Source: Thiohalocapsa sp.
GTDB lineage: Bacteria > Pseudomonadota > Gammaproteobacteria > Chromatiales > Chromatiaceae
Assembly (NCBI RefSeq): GCF_022340605.1
Contig: NZ_JAJDNQ010000039.1
Location: 1 to 63,851, forward strand
Length of the DNA stretch: 63,851 nt
Reading direction: 5' to 3'
In this document: one piece after another, positions 25,431 through 35,134 of the stretch
How the letters are laid out: the number at the start of each line of letters is the position of its first letter
Position numbering within the stretch: position 1 is the stretch's first letter
Translations under genes and position numbers: made by a program
The notes under the pieces: model-generated
Told to the model about the DNA's origin: nothing
Seen by the model: the letters and a program-made list of their open reading frames with translations, nothing else
Databases searched by the model: none

Positions 25431-26877
25431 CCGCTGCCTGCTCAGTCACGTGCGCGGTAGTGAAACCGGTCCGCGAGCAGGCCAACTCCGCCACCCGCTC
25501 GATGTCATAGAACCGGCACGCCTCCATCAGCATCCGGCACTCGAACCACATGTCGCCGTCGACGACGGGCATGAAGAGGTCGTAGATGTTGTCGACGCCG
25601 AGCGAGACGCCGACGCCGGCTTCGAGCAGGTCCGTCACCGGGGCGATGGAGTTGTGGATGGGGGCCTTGTAGTCGGAGAGCTGGCGCATGCTGAGCGCCG
25701 CGGACGGGCAGACGACGAAGTGCACACCGGCGTCCTTGCACAGGCCGATGACCCGATCCTGGTAGTGCTTCTCGTGGGCGGCCAGCGAGATGCCGTGCAC
25801 CGCCCGCACGCGGCCCTGGAGGCCGTGATCGATGGCAGTCAGCGCGAGCAGTTCGGTCTCGACCTCGTTGGGGTTGTTCTCCTGGTCCACGTGCACGTCG
25901 ATGTCCTTGTTCATCTCCTTGGCCAGGCCGCAGAGGATGTCCAGGTGCTTTTCCGGCCGCGGGCGGTCCTTGGACGGCAGGCCGCCGATGACGTCGGCCT
26001 TCTCGCAGGCGGCCTCGAACTGCTTGCGCGAGTCGGCGTCGAGCACGCCCTGGAGGGGCTGGACGGCGATCTGCAGCTCGATCTGCTCGCTGTATTTGCG
26101 CTTCACCCGCAGCGCCGCGTCGATGGGCAACTGGCCGACGGTGGCGTCGGCATCCACGAAGGTGCGGCAGTGGGTGACGCCTTGGGAGACCATCTTCTGC
26201 ACGCCGCGCTCGATGCGCTCGTTCAGGTCTTCTTCCGTGTAGTTCTCCTTCAGATAGCGGTACAGCTCCCACTTGGCCTGCATGTCCACCTGGCCGAGCT
26301 TGAGGTTGGACGGCGAGATCAGGTACGCCTTGTCGAAGTGGGCGTGGTGGCAGGAGAAGCCGCCGCGCTCGGTCACCAGGCGCAGGAACTCGCGCTTCAT
26401 GTTCCAGGGCTCGGCGGGGTCGGAGAGCTTGTAGCGATATTGGCCGACCTCGTGCTTGGCGAGCATGTCCTCGATGGCGACGATGGCGACATCGGGCTCG
26501 GTGAAGATCGGGATGCGGGTCTCGATGGCGAGCGAGCGGATCAGCTTCACGTCCGTTTGCTCGTCGTAGTCCACGACGCCCGTCAGCACGTTGATCACCA
26601 TGTCGAAGGTGCTGACTTCGAGAAACGAGCGGATGTTCGGCGTCTGCCGGTCGCTGATCTTGTGCAGCAGGGTGTTCTTCACGCCGTGCTGGTCCAGAAA
26701 GCGGCTGGTGCCCGGCGTGGCGTACAGGCGCACATTCGCCTTCTCGAGCCGGCGCAGCGGCTCCAGCAGCTTCTGCTTGTCGGCCGGTTTGCCGGCACTC
26801 ACAAGGACGTTGGTGGGCGTCTTGCCGAGGAGCTTCAGGTTGAAGGCAACGGCTTCGATGGAAACGTCTTCGTGCAT
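25417..26877 (-). CDS. MGS-like domain fused to a cytosine-deaminase-like amidohydrolase
   Basis: 486 residues from ATG 26877 (MHEDVSIEAVAFNLKLLG); the upstream frame is Arg/Ser-rich shadow. Residues 1-130 form a methylglyoxal-synthase-like domain (VLVSAGKPADKQ, RLYATPGTSRFL, FDMVINVLTGV). Residues about 170-486 form an amidohydrolase: metal-binding HAHFDK (about 180), DVHVDQENN, RVRAVHGISLAAH and the catalytic Asp in VSLGVDNIYDLF. The order of His/Asp sites fits the cytosine deaminase branch. The fusion suggests a deaminase or ring hydrolase gated by a small-molecule MGS domain. The substrate is unknown. It is divergent from hisI. Confidence 0.85.
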   Translation of the reverse strand: MHEDVSIEAVAFNLKLLGKTPTNVLVSAGKPADKQKLLEPLRRLEKANVRLYATPGTSRFLDQHGVKNTLLHKISDRQTPNIRSFLEVSTFDMVINVLTGVVDYDEQTDVKLIRSLAIETRIPIFTEPDVAIVAIEDMLAKHEVGQYRYKLSDPAEPWNMKREFLRLVTERGGFSCHHAHFDKAYLISPSNLKLGQVDMQAKWELYRYLKENYTEEDLNERIERGVQKMVSQGVTHCRTFVDADATVGQLPIDAALRVKRKYSEQIELQIAVQPLQGVLDADSRKQFEAACEKADVIGGLPSKDRPRPEKHLDILCGLAKEMNKDIDVHVDQENNPNEVETELLALTAIDHGLQGRVRAVHGISLAAHEKHYQDRVIGLCKDAGVHFVVCPSAALSMRQLSDYKAPIHNSIAPVTDLLEAGVGVSLGVDNIYDLFMPVVDGDMWFECRMLMEACRFYDIERVAELACSRTGFTTAHVTEQAAGALR

Positions 26878-27154
26878 GGCCCTATTGTGGTCAGGTGTTG
26901 TGATCAAGTCTTTGATAACGAGAGGTGTCGAGCCGCGCGATCCGCGCGGCGACGAGCGTCGGCGCGATGCGAGCCCGCCGCCGCCGTCAGCGCACGCGAT
27001 GTGCAAATTGGCTTGTCCGGGCTAGTCTAGAGCAACCCGCCCTTGAGTCCAGCCGGACGAATACCGACAGCCGTCGGCCCAGAAGTTCCGGCTCGCGCAT
27101 GCCGGCAGCACAGATCATATTGTCCGCGCCCCATCAGCACACGAGGTAGACCCG

Positions 27155-27592
27155 GTGTCCGAGAACGTCCTGAAAAACCAAGAGCGCGCCGCCCTCGGCG
27201 CGAGCCTGCCCTGGACCGAGGTGCGCGCGAGCCTAAAGCTCAACCCCGACGGCCTGATCCCGGCCATCGCCCAGCAGCACGACACCGGCGAGGTGCTGAT
27301 GATGGCCTGGATGAACCTGGAGTCGCTGGACGAGACCGTCGACACCGGCCGGGTCTGCTACTGGTCGCGCTCCCGCGGCAAGCTCTGGCGCAAGGGCGAG
27401 TCCTCGGGCCAGGTGCAACACCTGAAGGAGATGCGGCTCGACTGCGACGGCGACACCCTGCTGCTGCTGGTGGACCAGACCGGCCCCGCCTGCCATACCG
27501 GTCGGCGCAACTGCTTCTACCAGGCCGTCCGCGGCGACCGCGTGGAGATCATCGCCGAGCCGCTAATCGATCCGGAGCAGCTCTACAAGTAG
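27155..27592 (+). CDS. hisI: HisI, phosphoribosyl-AMP cyclohydrolase
   Basis: 145 residues from GTG 27155 with GAGG upstream. The HisI signatures are present: YWSRSRGKLWRKGESSG, the metal-binding DCDGD and CHTGRRNCFY. It opens the adenine ring of PR-AMP in histidine biosynthesis. It is the stand-alone HisI form without a fused HisE. No other his gene lies in the window, so this copy is outside a his operon here. Confidence 0.95.
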   Translation: MSENVLKNQERAALGASLPWTEVRASLKLNPDGLIPAIAQQHDTGEVLMMAWMNLESLDETVDTGRVCYWSRSRGKLWRKGESSGQVQHLKEMRLDCDGDTLLLLVDQTGPACHTGRRNCFYQAVRGDRVEIIAEPLIDPEQLYK

Positions 27593-27829
27593 CGCCGACG
27601 CGGACATCCGCCGCGGTGAGTGCGGTGTGGGGGACGCTCCTCGGTGCCGCGACCCCGGCGGCAGGCCAGGCGACCCGCAGCCCGCGGCTACCGGTCGCGT
27701 CGGGCTTCGCTGGCGCTCAGCCCGATCTACACCACCGCGCCGGCCTCCGCCGTAGGTCGGGCCGACGCCAGGAGGCCCGACGGGCTGCGTATCCAGGGCG
27801 ACCCGGGGGCGGCCCGGGGTGCAGCGCGC
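27593..27829. repeat. Intergenic region carrying two palindromic REP variants
   Basis: 27700-27725 is an imperfect palindrome of the TCGGGCTTCGC...GCTCAGCCCGA type, and 27751-27783 contains a second one (TCGGGCC...GGCCCGA). The 33-bp stretch 27751-27783 is identical to 58154-58186, and the preceding palindrome recurs at 58115-58140. It lies between the convergent hisI and marC-like genes, where it may terminate both. Confidence 0.75.
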
Positions 27830-28486
27830 TCAGGCCACGACCGGAAACGCCCCGCGAATCCCGTCCACCAGCATCTGTACCCCGATCACGGCCAGGATCA
27901 GCCCCATGATGCGGGTGATGACGGCGAGTCCGCTCTTGCCGAGGAACCGCGTCAGCCCTTCGCCGAAGACGAAGAAAATGTAGGTGATGAGACAGAGCAG
28001 CGCGAAGGCGCCCACCGTCAGCAGCAACTCTGGCGTACCACCGGTGGAGGCGAAGTTCATGGCCGTGGCGATGGTGCCGGGTCCGGCGAGGATCGGCAGC
28101 GCCAGCGGCGTGAGGGCCACCGACAGCGCCGCTTGGCGGCTGTCCGCCTGATCGGCGTCGCTCGGATGGTGCACCGCGGAGTGGTTGCTGTGCAGCATCT
28201 GGAAGCCGATCAGGGCCACCAGCACGCCGCCGGTAATGCGAAACGCCGGCAGCGTGATGCCGAACATCTTGAAGATCACCGAGCCCAGCAGGCAGAACAC
28301 CAGCACGATGACGAACGCCGCGAGCACGGCCTGAAAGGCGACCCGGCGCCGCGTCGCGGCATCATCGCCGGCGGTGAGGCCGAGGAATACCGGCGTGTTG
28401 GCGATCGGGTTCATGATGGCGAAGAAGCCCATGAACACCGACAGCCCCTGGCCGATGAAGGCCTTGTCGAAAACGAAGCTGTGCAT
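27830..28486 (-). CDS. MarC-family integral membrane protein
   Basis: 218 residues from ATG 28486 (MHSFVFDKAFIGQGL); the longer frame adds only an Arg-Asp repeat. About six transmembrane segments are visible. MarC signatures include FFAIMNPIANTPVFLGL, ITGGVLVALIGFQML, LPILAGPGTIATAM and the ITRIMGLILAVIGVQML end. The family was once tied to multiple antibiotic resistance but its transport role is unproven. Confidence 0.9.
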   Translation of the reverse strand: MHSFVFDKAFIGQGLSVFMGFFAIMNPIANTPVFLGLTAGDDAATRRRVAFQAVLAAFVIVLVFCLLGSVIFKMFGITLPAFRITGGVLVALIGFQMLHSNHSAVHHPSDADQADSRQAALSVALTPLALPILAGPGTIATAMNFASTGGTPELLLTVGAFALLCLITYIFFVFGEGLTRFLGKSGLAVITRIMGLILAVIGVQMLVDGIRGAFPVVA

Positions 28487-28594
28487 TGACTCAAGTCGAT
28501 TTCGGTCCCGGTCCCGATCCCGGTTCGGGGTCCGCGCGTGATCCGGGAGCCCGCCCGGCGCCACCGCGCCGGGCCGGACGGTTGCTGTCGACGC

Positions 28595-29092
28595 CTACTG
28601 GCTCGCGCCCTCGATGAACTCCTTGAGGGCCGCTTCCTCGTCCCTGTTGAGCGAGGTTTGCAGTACCTTGCCCTTGCCCTGGAACGCCTTGAGCTGCTCG
28701 ATGACCTTGTCGGGGGTGGCCTTGCGCACCAGCACGAACACCGCCGCGCAGCCAGGCTTGAAGTGCTCGGCGAGCTGCTTCATGAAGTCGTCGTTGATGC
28801 CGATGTCCGACAGTTGGCCGGACAGTGCGCCGGCGCCGGCACCCACCGCGGCGCCGAGCAGCGGATTCAGGAACAGCATGCCGATGAGCATGCCCCAGAA
28901 GCCGCCGCCGACGGCACCCATGGCTGTCAGGCTCACGGCCTGGTGCAACTTCACCTTGCCTTTCTCGTCCTTGGTGACGACCACCACGTCTTCCATGTCG
29001 ATGAGATACTCCTTCTGCAGGCGCGTCAGCTCCGCGCGCAATTGGAAGGCGGTTTGCTCGTCGGGGAAGGAAATGACCACCAAATCACTCAT
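28595..29092 (-). CDS. DUF1269 family membrane protein
   Basis: 165 residues. The DUF1269 pattern is clear: SDLVVISFPDEQTAFQLRAEL at the N-terminus, then a Gly/Ala-rich hydrophobic hairpin (about 57-92), then the KPGCAAVFVLVRKATPDKV block. The function is unknown; proteins of this family are often associated with envelope or stress loci. It lies about 108 bp upstream of the MarC gene on the same strand. Confidence 0.87.
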   Translation of the reverse strand: MSDLVVISFPDEQTAFQLRAELTRLQKEYLIDMEDVVVVTKDEKGKVKLHQAVSLTAMGAVGGGFWGMLIGMLFLNPLLGAAVGAGAGALSGQLSDIGINDDFMKQLAEHFKPGCAAVFVLVRKATPDKVIEQLKAFQGKGKVLQTSLNRDEEAALKEFIEGASQ

Positions 29093-29158
29093 GTCGGATG
29101 CTCCGGTTGGCTCACACTCAGCGACCCGCCGTGGCTTGCTGTCCGCGAGGACGGCGGG

Positions 29159-29467
29159 TCAATACTCGACGCGATCGACGGTACCGTTGATGACGGTCGC
29201 CCAGGCGACGCCGGCGTCGCCGAGCGAGCAAAGATAATTCACGATAATGACGGCTTCGGCGGCGGTCCCGCCCGCGGCACGGGACGTCGGCAGCGTGCGC
29301 ATGCTGCCGCCGTCGTAGCGCCGGCAGCCGCAGGCCGCGAGGTCGCCGGTATGCATGCCGACGGTGGGCATGCAGGCCGCGGCCCGAGGCTTGTCGGCGG
29401 CGGTGCAACCAGCCAGCAGCGCCGCGGCGAAGACCGCCTGGCTCGCGGCCGCGGGCAGCGGAATCAT
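29159..29467 (-). CDS. Small cysteine-containing putative lipoprotein
   Basis: 102 residues, family not recognised. A hydrophobic N-terminus ends in a lipobox LLAGC (Cys about 21). The mature part is Ala/Gly-rich with several further cysteines (ACMPTVG, AACGCRRYDGG). Coding character is moderate: the hydrophobic region and lipobox support it, but no strong ribosome site is evident. Confidence 0.5.
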   Translation of the reverse strand: MIPLPAAASQAVFAAALLAGCTAADKPRAAACMPTVGMHTGDLAACGCRRYDGGSMRTLPTSRAAGGTAAEAVIIVNYLCSLGDAGVAWATVINGTVDRVEY

Positions 29468-29495
29468 CGGTGCCGCCGCGGACCGCGCCGCCGGC

Positions 29496-29681
29496 TTACT
29501 CCTGCTCGACCTCGTCCAGCGCTGCCCGCAGCGCCTGGAAGATGAGCTTGCTGGCCTCGGCCTCGTCCAGCTCGGGCACCTCCCAGCTCATGATGCGGCA
29601 GTATTTCTTCACCAGGTGGCGCACATCGTGCTCCAGCTCGCGGCGGTAACGTTGGATCTCCACATGCTCCAGGTCGGCCAT
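29496..29681 (-). CDS. Small conserved-looking hypothetical protein
   Basis: 61 residues from ATG 29681 (MADLEHVEIQRYRRELEHD). A GAGGAG element lies about 10 bases upstream, and the frame before it is unlike protein. The product is highly charged and helical (LEHDVRHLVKKYCRIMSWEV, SKLIFQALRAAL), cytoplasmic and of unknown function. It lies 28 bp upstream of the putative lipoprotein gene on the same strand. Confidence 0.6.
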   Translation of the reverse strand: MADLEHVEIQRYRRELEHDVRHLVKKYCRIMSWEVPELDEAEASKLIFQALRAALDEVEQE

Positions 29682-30051
29682 GGCGCTCGGCTCCTCGTTT
29701 GTTGTGGAATCGAAGAATCGCGACAACGACGGTTGCAGTTCGGCGGCGGATCGCACGGGCCGGCGCCGGGTATCGGCAAGGCTTGCAGCAGGCGCCGATC
29801 CATCGGGCGCATCCCTTTATCTTCCCGCCCGGCGGGTCAACCTACGCGTCCGTGGGCGCGGCCGCAAGTGATCTGCGCGCACCGGCATCGATACCGCGCC
29901 GGCGCACGTCAAATGTATGAAGAAAGCTTAATCTTGCCGCAACGCGGCAGTAACGGCGCGCAGAAGATCATATGTTGCAGGTAAAGACCATCAGCGGCGC
30001 CGCGCATCCGCACCAGCAGTTGCGGCGCCACAGTTTCCGAGGAGGATCGAC
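29682..30051. other. Intergenic leader upstream of the DegP/DegQ-type protease gene
   Basis: About 370 bp with no supported gene. The AT-richer part (29905-29975) is the likely promoter zone of the protease gene. It contains a perfect TGCCGC-aac-GCGGCA palindrome (29935-29949), listed separately. A GAGGAGGA ribosome site lies just before 30052. Confidence 0.45.
29935..29949. promoter_or_regulatory. Short palindrome, possible operator upstream of the protease gene
   Basis: TGCCGC (29935-29940) and GCGGCA (29944-29949) are exact inverted repeats with a 3-base spacer, about 100 bp before the protease start. A regulator-binding site is possible, for instance for the OmpR-type regulator encoded downstream; this is inference. 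Confidence 0.25.
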
Positions 30052-31623
<1,572 letters not shown>

Positions 31624-31638
31624 TGAGGGACTAGCAAC

Positions 31639-31668
31639 CAGAGGCCACGACTCGGGTCTTGGCCTCTG
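31639..31668. terminator. Hairpin between the protease gene and the response regulator gene
   Basis: CAGAGGCCA (31639-31647) pairs exactly with TGGCCTCTG (31660-31668) around a 12-base loop, 16 bp after the protease stop. No U-run follows, so it may attenuate or stabilise the 3' end rather than fully terminate. Confidence 0.4.
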
Positions 31669-31709
31669 TAACCTGGCCCCTGGGACCTACCACCTGGACC
31701 CTTCCCCAG

Positions 31710-32387
31710 ATGCGAGTTCTGATCATCGAAGACGACGCCCAACTCGCCGCCTACCTCAGCAAGGCCCTGCGCGAGGTGGGCGCGACCGTGGATCATGCCG
31801 CGGACGGCCGCCGGGGCCTGCTGCTCGCCGCCGGCAACGAGTACGACGTGCTGGTGGTCGACCGCATGCTGCCGTCCCTGGACGGGCTCGCGGTGCTGCG
31901 TACCCTGCGCGCATCCGACAACAACACGCCGGTCCTGATCCTGAGCGCCCTCGGCGAGGTGGACGACCGCGTCGAAGGGCTGCGCGCCGGCGGCGACGAC
32001 TATCTGGTGAAGCCGTTTGCCTTCTCGGAGTTGCATGCCCGCATCGAGGCCCTGCTGCGGCGCGCCGTGCCCGAGGATCAGCCGCAGACCCACTTCAAGG
32101 TCGGTGACCTGGAGCTCGACCTGCTCAGTCGCGAGGTGAGCCGCGCCGGCAAGAAGATCCCGCTGCAGCCGCGTGAGTTCCGGCTGCTGGAATACCTGAT
32201 GCGCCACGCCGGGCAGGTGGTCACCCGCACCATGCTGCTCGAGCACGTCTGGGACTATCACTTCGACCCGCAGACCAACGTCATTGACGTCCACATCAGC
32301 CGCCTGCGCGGCAAGATCGACCGCGACTTCGACCAACCCTTGGTACAAACGGTACGCGGTGCCGGTTACGTCATCCGTGAGCCCTGA
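31710..32387 (+). CDS. OmpR/PhoB-family response regulator
   Basis: 225 residues from ATG 31710 (MRVLIIEDDAQLAAYL). The receiver domain has acidic residues EDD, the phospho-acceptor Asp in VVDRMLPSLDG (about 51) and the Lys in LVKPFAF. The winged-helix DNA-binding domain (about 130-225) ends in the signature VRGAGYVI. It overlaps the GTG start of the cognate kinase by 11 bp. It resembles CusR/QseB-type regulators. Targets may include the upstream protease gene. Confidence 0.94.
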   Translation: MRVLIIEDDAQLAAYLSKALREVGATVDHAADGRRGLLLAAGNEYDVLVVDRMLPSLDGLAVLRTLRASDNNTPVLILSALGEVDDRVEGLRAGGDDYLVKPFAFSELHARIEALLRRAVPEDQPQTHFKVGDLELDLLSREVSRAGKKIPLQPREFRLLEYLMRHAGQVVTRTMLLEHVWDYHFDPQTNVIDVHISRLRGKIDRDFDQPLVQTVRGAGYVIREP

Positions 32388-33879
32388 CGGCACGCGCGTT
32401 GTCGGCAGCGCCACCGCCGACCAGGTGGAGCAGAGCGGACCCGCGCGCGCCCGCGAGATCCTGGCCAGCTCCACGTTCCGCCTGGCGCTGCTCTACGCGT
32501 TCCTGATGGGCGGCTCGGTGCTGATCCTGCTCGGCTTCATCTACTGGTCCACCGCCGTCTACATGACGCGGCAGACGGACGCCACCATCGAGGCGGAGAT
32601 CAAGGGCCTCGCCGAGCAGTACCGCAGCCGCGGCCTCTCCGGGCTCACCACGCTGGTGGCCGAGCGCAGCGCGCGCTCGCCGCGCGGCGCCGGCGTCTAC
32701 CTGCTCACCGACGACGAATATCGACCGCTGGTGGGCAACATCGAGGCCTGGCCCGCCGCGGAGCCGGACGGCGACGGCTGGATCGACTTCCGCCTGCGCG
32801 ACGCCGTCAGCGCCGACGACCGCGAGGAGGAGCACGCCGCCCGCGGCAAGGTGTTCCGGCTGCAAGGCGGGCTGCGCCTGCTGGTGGGCCGCGACGTGCG
32901 CGACCTCACCGCCATCCGCGGCCTGATTCGCGAGGCGCTGGGCTGGGGACTGGCCTTCACCGTCGCGTTGGCGCTCGCCGGTGGCTGGCTCATGAGCGCC
33001 GGCATCAAGCGTCGCATCGAGGCCGTGAACCAGGTGGGCCGCGAGATCATGGAGGGCGACCTGTCGCGGCGCATCGCCAGCGACGGCAGCGGCGACGAGT
33101 TCGACCAGCTGGCGGTCAACCTGAACCGCATGCTCGCCCGCATCGAGGCGCTGATGGCGAGCGTCCGGCAGGTGTCCGACAACATCGCCCATGACCTGCG
33201 CACGCCGCTGTCCAGGCTCCACACCAAGCTGAGCCAGCTGCGCGACGTGGACCTTGGCGCCGAGGCCGCCGCCGGCGTCGACGAGGCCATCGCCGACGCC
33301 GAGGAGCTGCTCGCCGCTTTCAACGCCCTGCTGCGCATCGCCCGGGTCGAGTCCGGCAGCCGCCGCGCCGCCTTCGCCGACCTCGACCCCGTGGTGCTGC
33401 TGCACGACGTCGCCGAGCTCTACGAGCCATTGGCGGCGGACAAGGGCCAGCACCTGGAGGTCTCGCCGGCGCAGTCGGATGCCGGTCCGGAGGCGCTGCA
33501 TATCCACGGCGACCGTGACCTGCTGTTTCAGGCGCTCGCCAACTTGCTCGACAACGCCATCAAGTACACACCCCCGGGCGGACACATCCGTGTCGCCGTC
33601 ACCACGGACAACGGCCACGTCGCCATAACCGTGAGCGACTCCGGCCCCGGCATCCCGCCGGAGCTGCGCGGCAAGGTGCTGCAGCGCTTCTACCGCATCG
33701 ATGCGAGCCGCAGCGAGCCCGGCCACGGCCTGGGCCTCAGCCTGGTGCAGGCGGTGGCCCAATTGCACGGCGCGGAGCTGACGCTTGGCGACGCTGCACC
33801 CGGGCTGCGCGTGGCGCTGCGTCTCCCCGTCGCGCCCAAAGACGGGCCCCGCGGCGCGCGCGCCGGCAACGGGCACTGA
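32377..33879 (+). CDS. Sensor histidine kinase paired with the upstream regulator
   Basis: 500 residues from GTG 32377, which overlaps the regulator's stop. Two transmembrane helices (about 40-62 and 185-207) enclose a periplasmic sensing region. HAMP (about 208-262), HisKA with the phospho-His in NIAHDLRTPLSRL and HATPase with N box ANLLDNAIKYTP, G1 DSGPGIPP and G2 GHGLGLSLV follow. The composition fits CusS/QseC-type kinases. The signal is not evident from sequence. Confidence 0.94.
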   Translation: MSPDGTRVVGSATADQVEQSGPARAREILASSTFRLALLYAFLMGGSVLILLGFIYWSTAVYMTRQTDATIEAEIKGLAEQYRSRGLSGLTTLVAERSARSPRGAGVYLLTDDEYRPLVGNIEAWPAAEPDGDGWIDFRLRDAVSADDREEEHAARGKVFRLQGGLRLLVGRDVRDLTAIRGLIREALGWGLAFTVALALAGGWLMSAGIKRRIEAVNQVGREIMEGDLSRRIASDGSGDEFDQLAVNLNRMLARIEALMASVRQVSDNIAHDLRTPLSRLHTKLSQLRDVDLGAEAAAGVDEAIADAEELLAAFNALLRIARVESGSRRAAFADLDPVVLLHDVAELYEPLAADKGQHLEVSPAQSDAGPEALHIHGDRDLLFQALANLLDNAIKYTPPGGHIRVAVTTDNGHVAITVSDSGPGIPPELRGKVLQRFYRIDASRSEPGHGLGLSLVQAVAQLHGAELTLGDAAPGLRVALRLPVAPKDGPRGARAGNGH

Positions 33880-33983
33880 AGCGCAGCGCCGCCGCCCGCG
33901 CGCTCCCGGGCCGTCGCCCGCGGCGCACTGAATCGGTTAGCGGCGGCCGTTGGGCAGGATCGCCGCGGTCCGTGCCGGCAGGG

Positions 33984-34709
33984 TCAGGAGGCGTTCGTGC
34001 GCGCAATCCGCGCGACACCTGCATCCAGCAGATCGAGCCGGTAGCCCCGGCTGCGCACCGTGGAGATCCGCAGCATGTCCATCCCGGCCGCGGCCAGCTT
34101 GCGCCGGATGCCGCTCACATGCACGTCCACCGAACGGTCCCCCGGCTCCCAATGCTCGTGCGGCAGCAGCTCGGCGCGGCGCACCGTATCGCCGGCCGCG
34201 GCCATCAGACGGTGCAGGATGTCGAGCTGCCGTTCGGTCAGCGTCACCTTTTGCGCCCGTCCGTCGCAGCGCAGCTCGCCGCGGATCTGATCGAGCTCCA
34301 CCGGACCGAGGCGGAGGGTGCTGTCACTGCCCGAAGCCCGCACGCGCCGCCGCAGCACCGCGCGCACGCGTGCAGCGAGCTCGTCCATGGCAAATGGCTT
34401 GATCAGGTAGTCGTCGGCCCCGGCATCGAGGCCGCGCACGCGGTCGTGGATGTCGTCGCGGCCGGTCATGATGATCAGCCCGACGCCCGCGGTCAGCCCG
34501 AGCTCGGGGGCGAGCGTCAGACCGTCGTCCGTACCCAGGTTGAGGTCCAGCAGGACCAGGTCCGCGCCGCCACTGCGGAACAGCGTGCGAAATTCGACGA
34601 GGCCGCTAGCCAGGGCCGTGCTGTATCCCTGGCTGCGCAGGTAGCGCGCGACGCCCCTGGCCAATGGCAGGTTGTCCTCGACGATCAGGATGTGTGCGTC
34701 CCCTGGCAT
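33984..34709 (-). CDS. Orphan OmpR-family response regulator
   Basis: 241 residues from ATG 34709 (MPGDAHILIVEDNLPLARG). The receiver domain carries EDN, phospho-acceptor Asp in LLDLNLGTDDG and Lys in LIKPFAMDEL. The C-terminal winged helix ends STVRSRGYRL. No kinase gene is adjacent on its strand; the large hybrid kinase at 36798 is a candidate partner. It is divergent from the REC-EAL gene, with a palindrome between them. Confidence 0.92.
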   Translation of the reverse strand: MPGDAHILIVEDNLPLARGVARYLRSQGYSTALASGLVEFRTLFRSGGADLVLLDLNLGTDDGLTLAPELGLTAGVGLIIMTGRDDIHDRVRGLDAGADDYLIKPFAMDELAARVRAVLRRRVRASGSDSTLRLGPVELDQIRGELRCDGRAQKVTLTERQLDILHRLMAAAGDTVRRAELLPHEHWEPGDRSVDVHVSGIRRKLAAAGMDMLRISTVRSRGYRLDLLDAGVARIARTNAS

Positions 34710-35134
34710 AGCGAGTGCCCTTAAGTTGTCAGTCGGTCTGTTATTTGGCGTGCGCCGGACGGCCCCGTATCGGTGTACAGGGCGCCTTTCACGATCACGG
34801 CCGTAGGACAATACCGATAAATCGGCGTTTCCCTAACGCCATTTCGCATCGGCAGCGCCAAAGCGACGGATTGTGACCTGCAGCCCAGCCAAGATGGCGG
34901 TTCCGGCGCACGATTCGTGCGATTCGTTACAAAACTTTACTGCAGAAGATAGGGGTTCTGACTAGGCTCTGATCACGAATCCGGGAATGCCCGAGCACCG
35001 ATAGACGACTTCGGGCGCCGGGTATTCCACAAACAAATCGTGTGCGCTTGGGCGGCACGGCCCCAGGTCAGCGGACGCGGCTGCATGAGGATGTGATCAC
35101 CCTGGCATCCTGAACAGCCAAGATACAGCAGCCC
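34710..35134. other. Divergent regulatory region between two response-regulator genes
   Basis: About 425 bp without a gene, AT-richer from 34920 to 34985. It should hold promoters for the orphan regulator (minus) and the REC-EAL operon (plus). The most structured site is the 13-bp palindrome at 34908-34920. Confidence 0.45.
34908..34920. promoter_or_regulatory. 13-bp palindrome, candidate operator
   Basis: GCACGA-T-TCGTGC is a perfect inverted repeat in the divergent region; a partial GATTCGT copy follows at once, spaced like tandem half-sites. Autoregulation by the orphan OmpR-type regulator is plausible but untested. Confidence 0.3.

Noticed and set aside
25450..27030. 526-residue plus-strand frame opposite the MGS-amidohydrolase
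   Set aside because: Leu/Val/His/Gly-rich shadow without domains; the minus strand carries clear metal-binding motifs.
28500..28535. Arg-Asp repeat N-terminus for the MarC protein
   Set aside because: It is a translated GGTCCC/GATCCC microsatellite upstream of the family-typical start at 28486.
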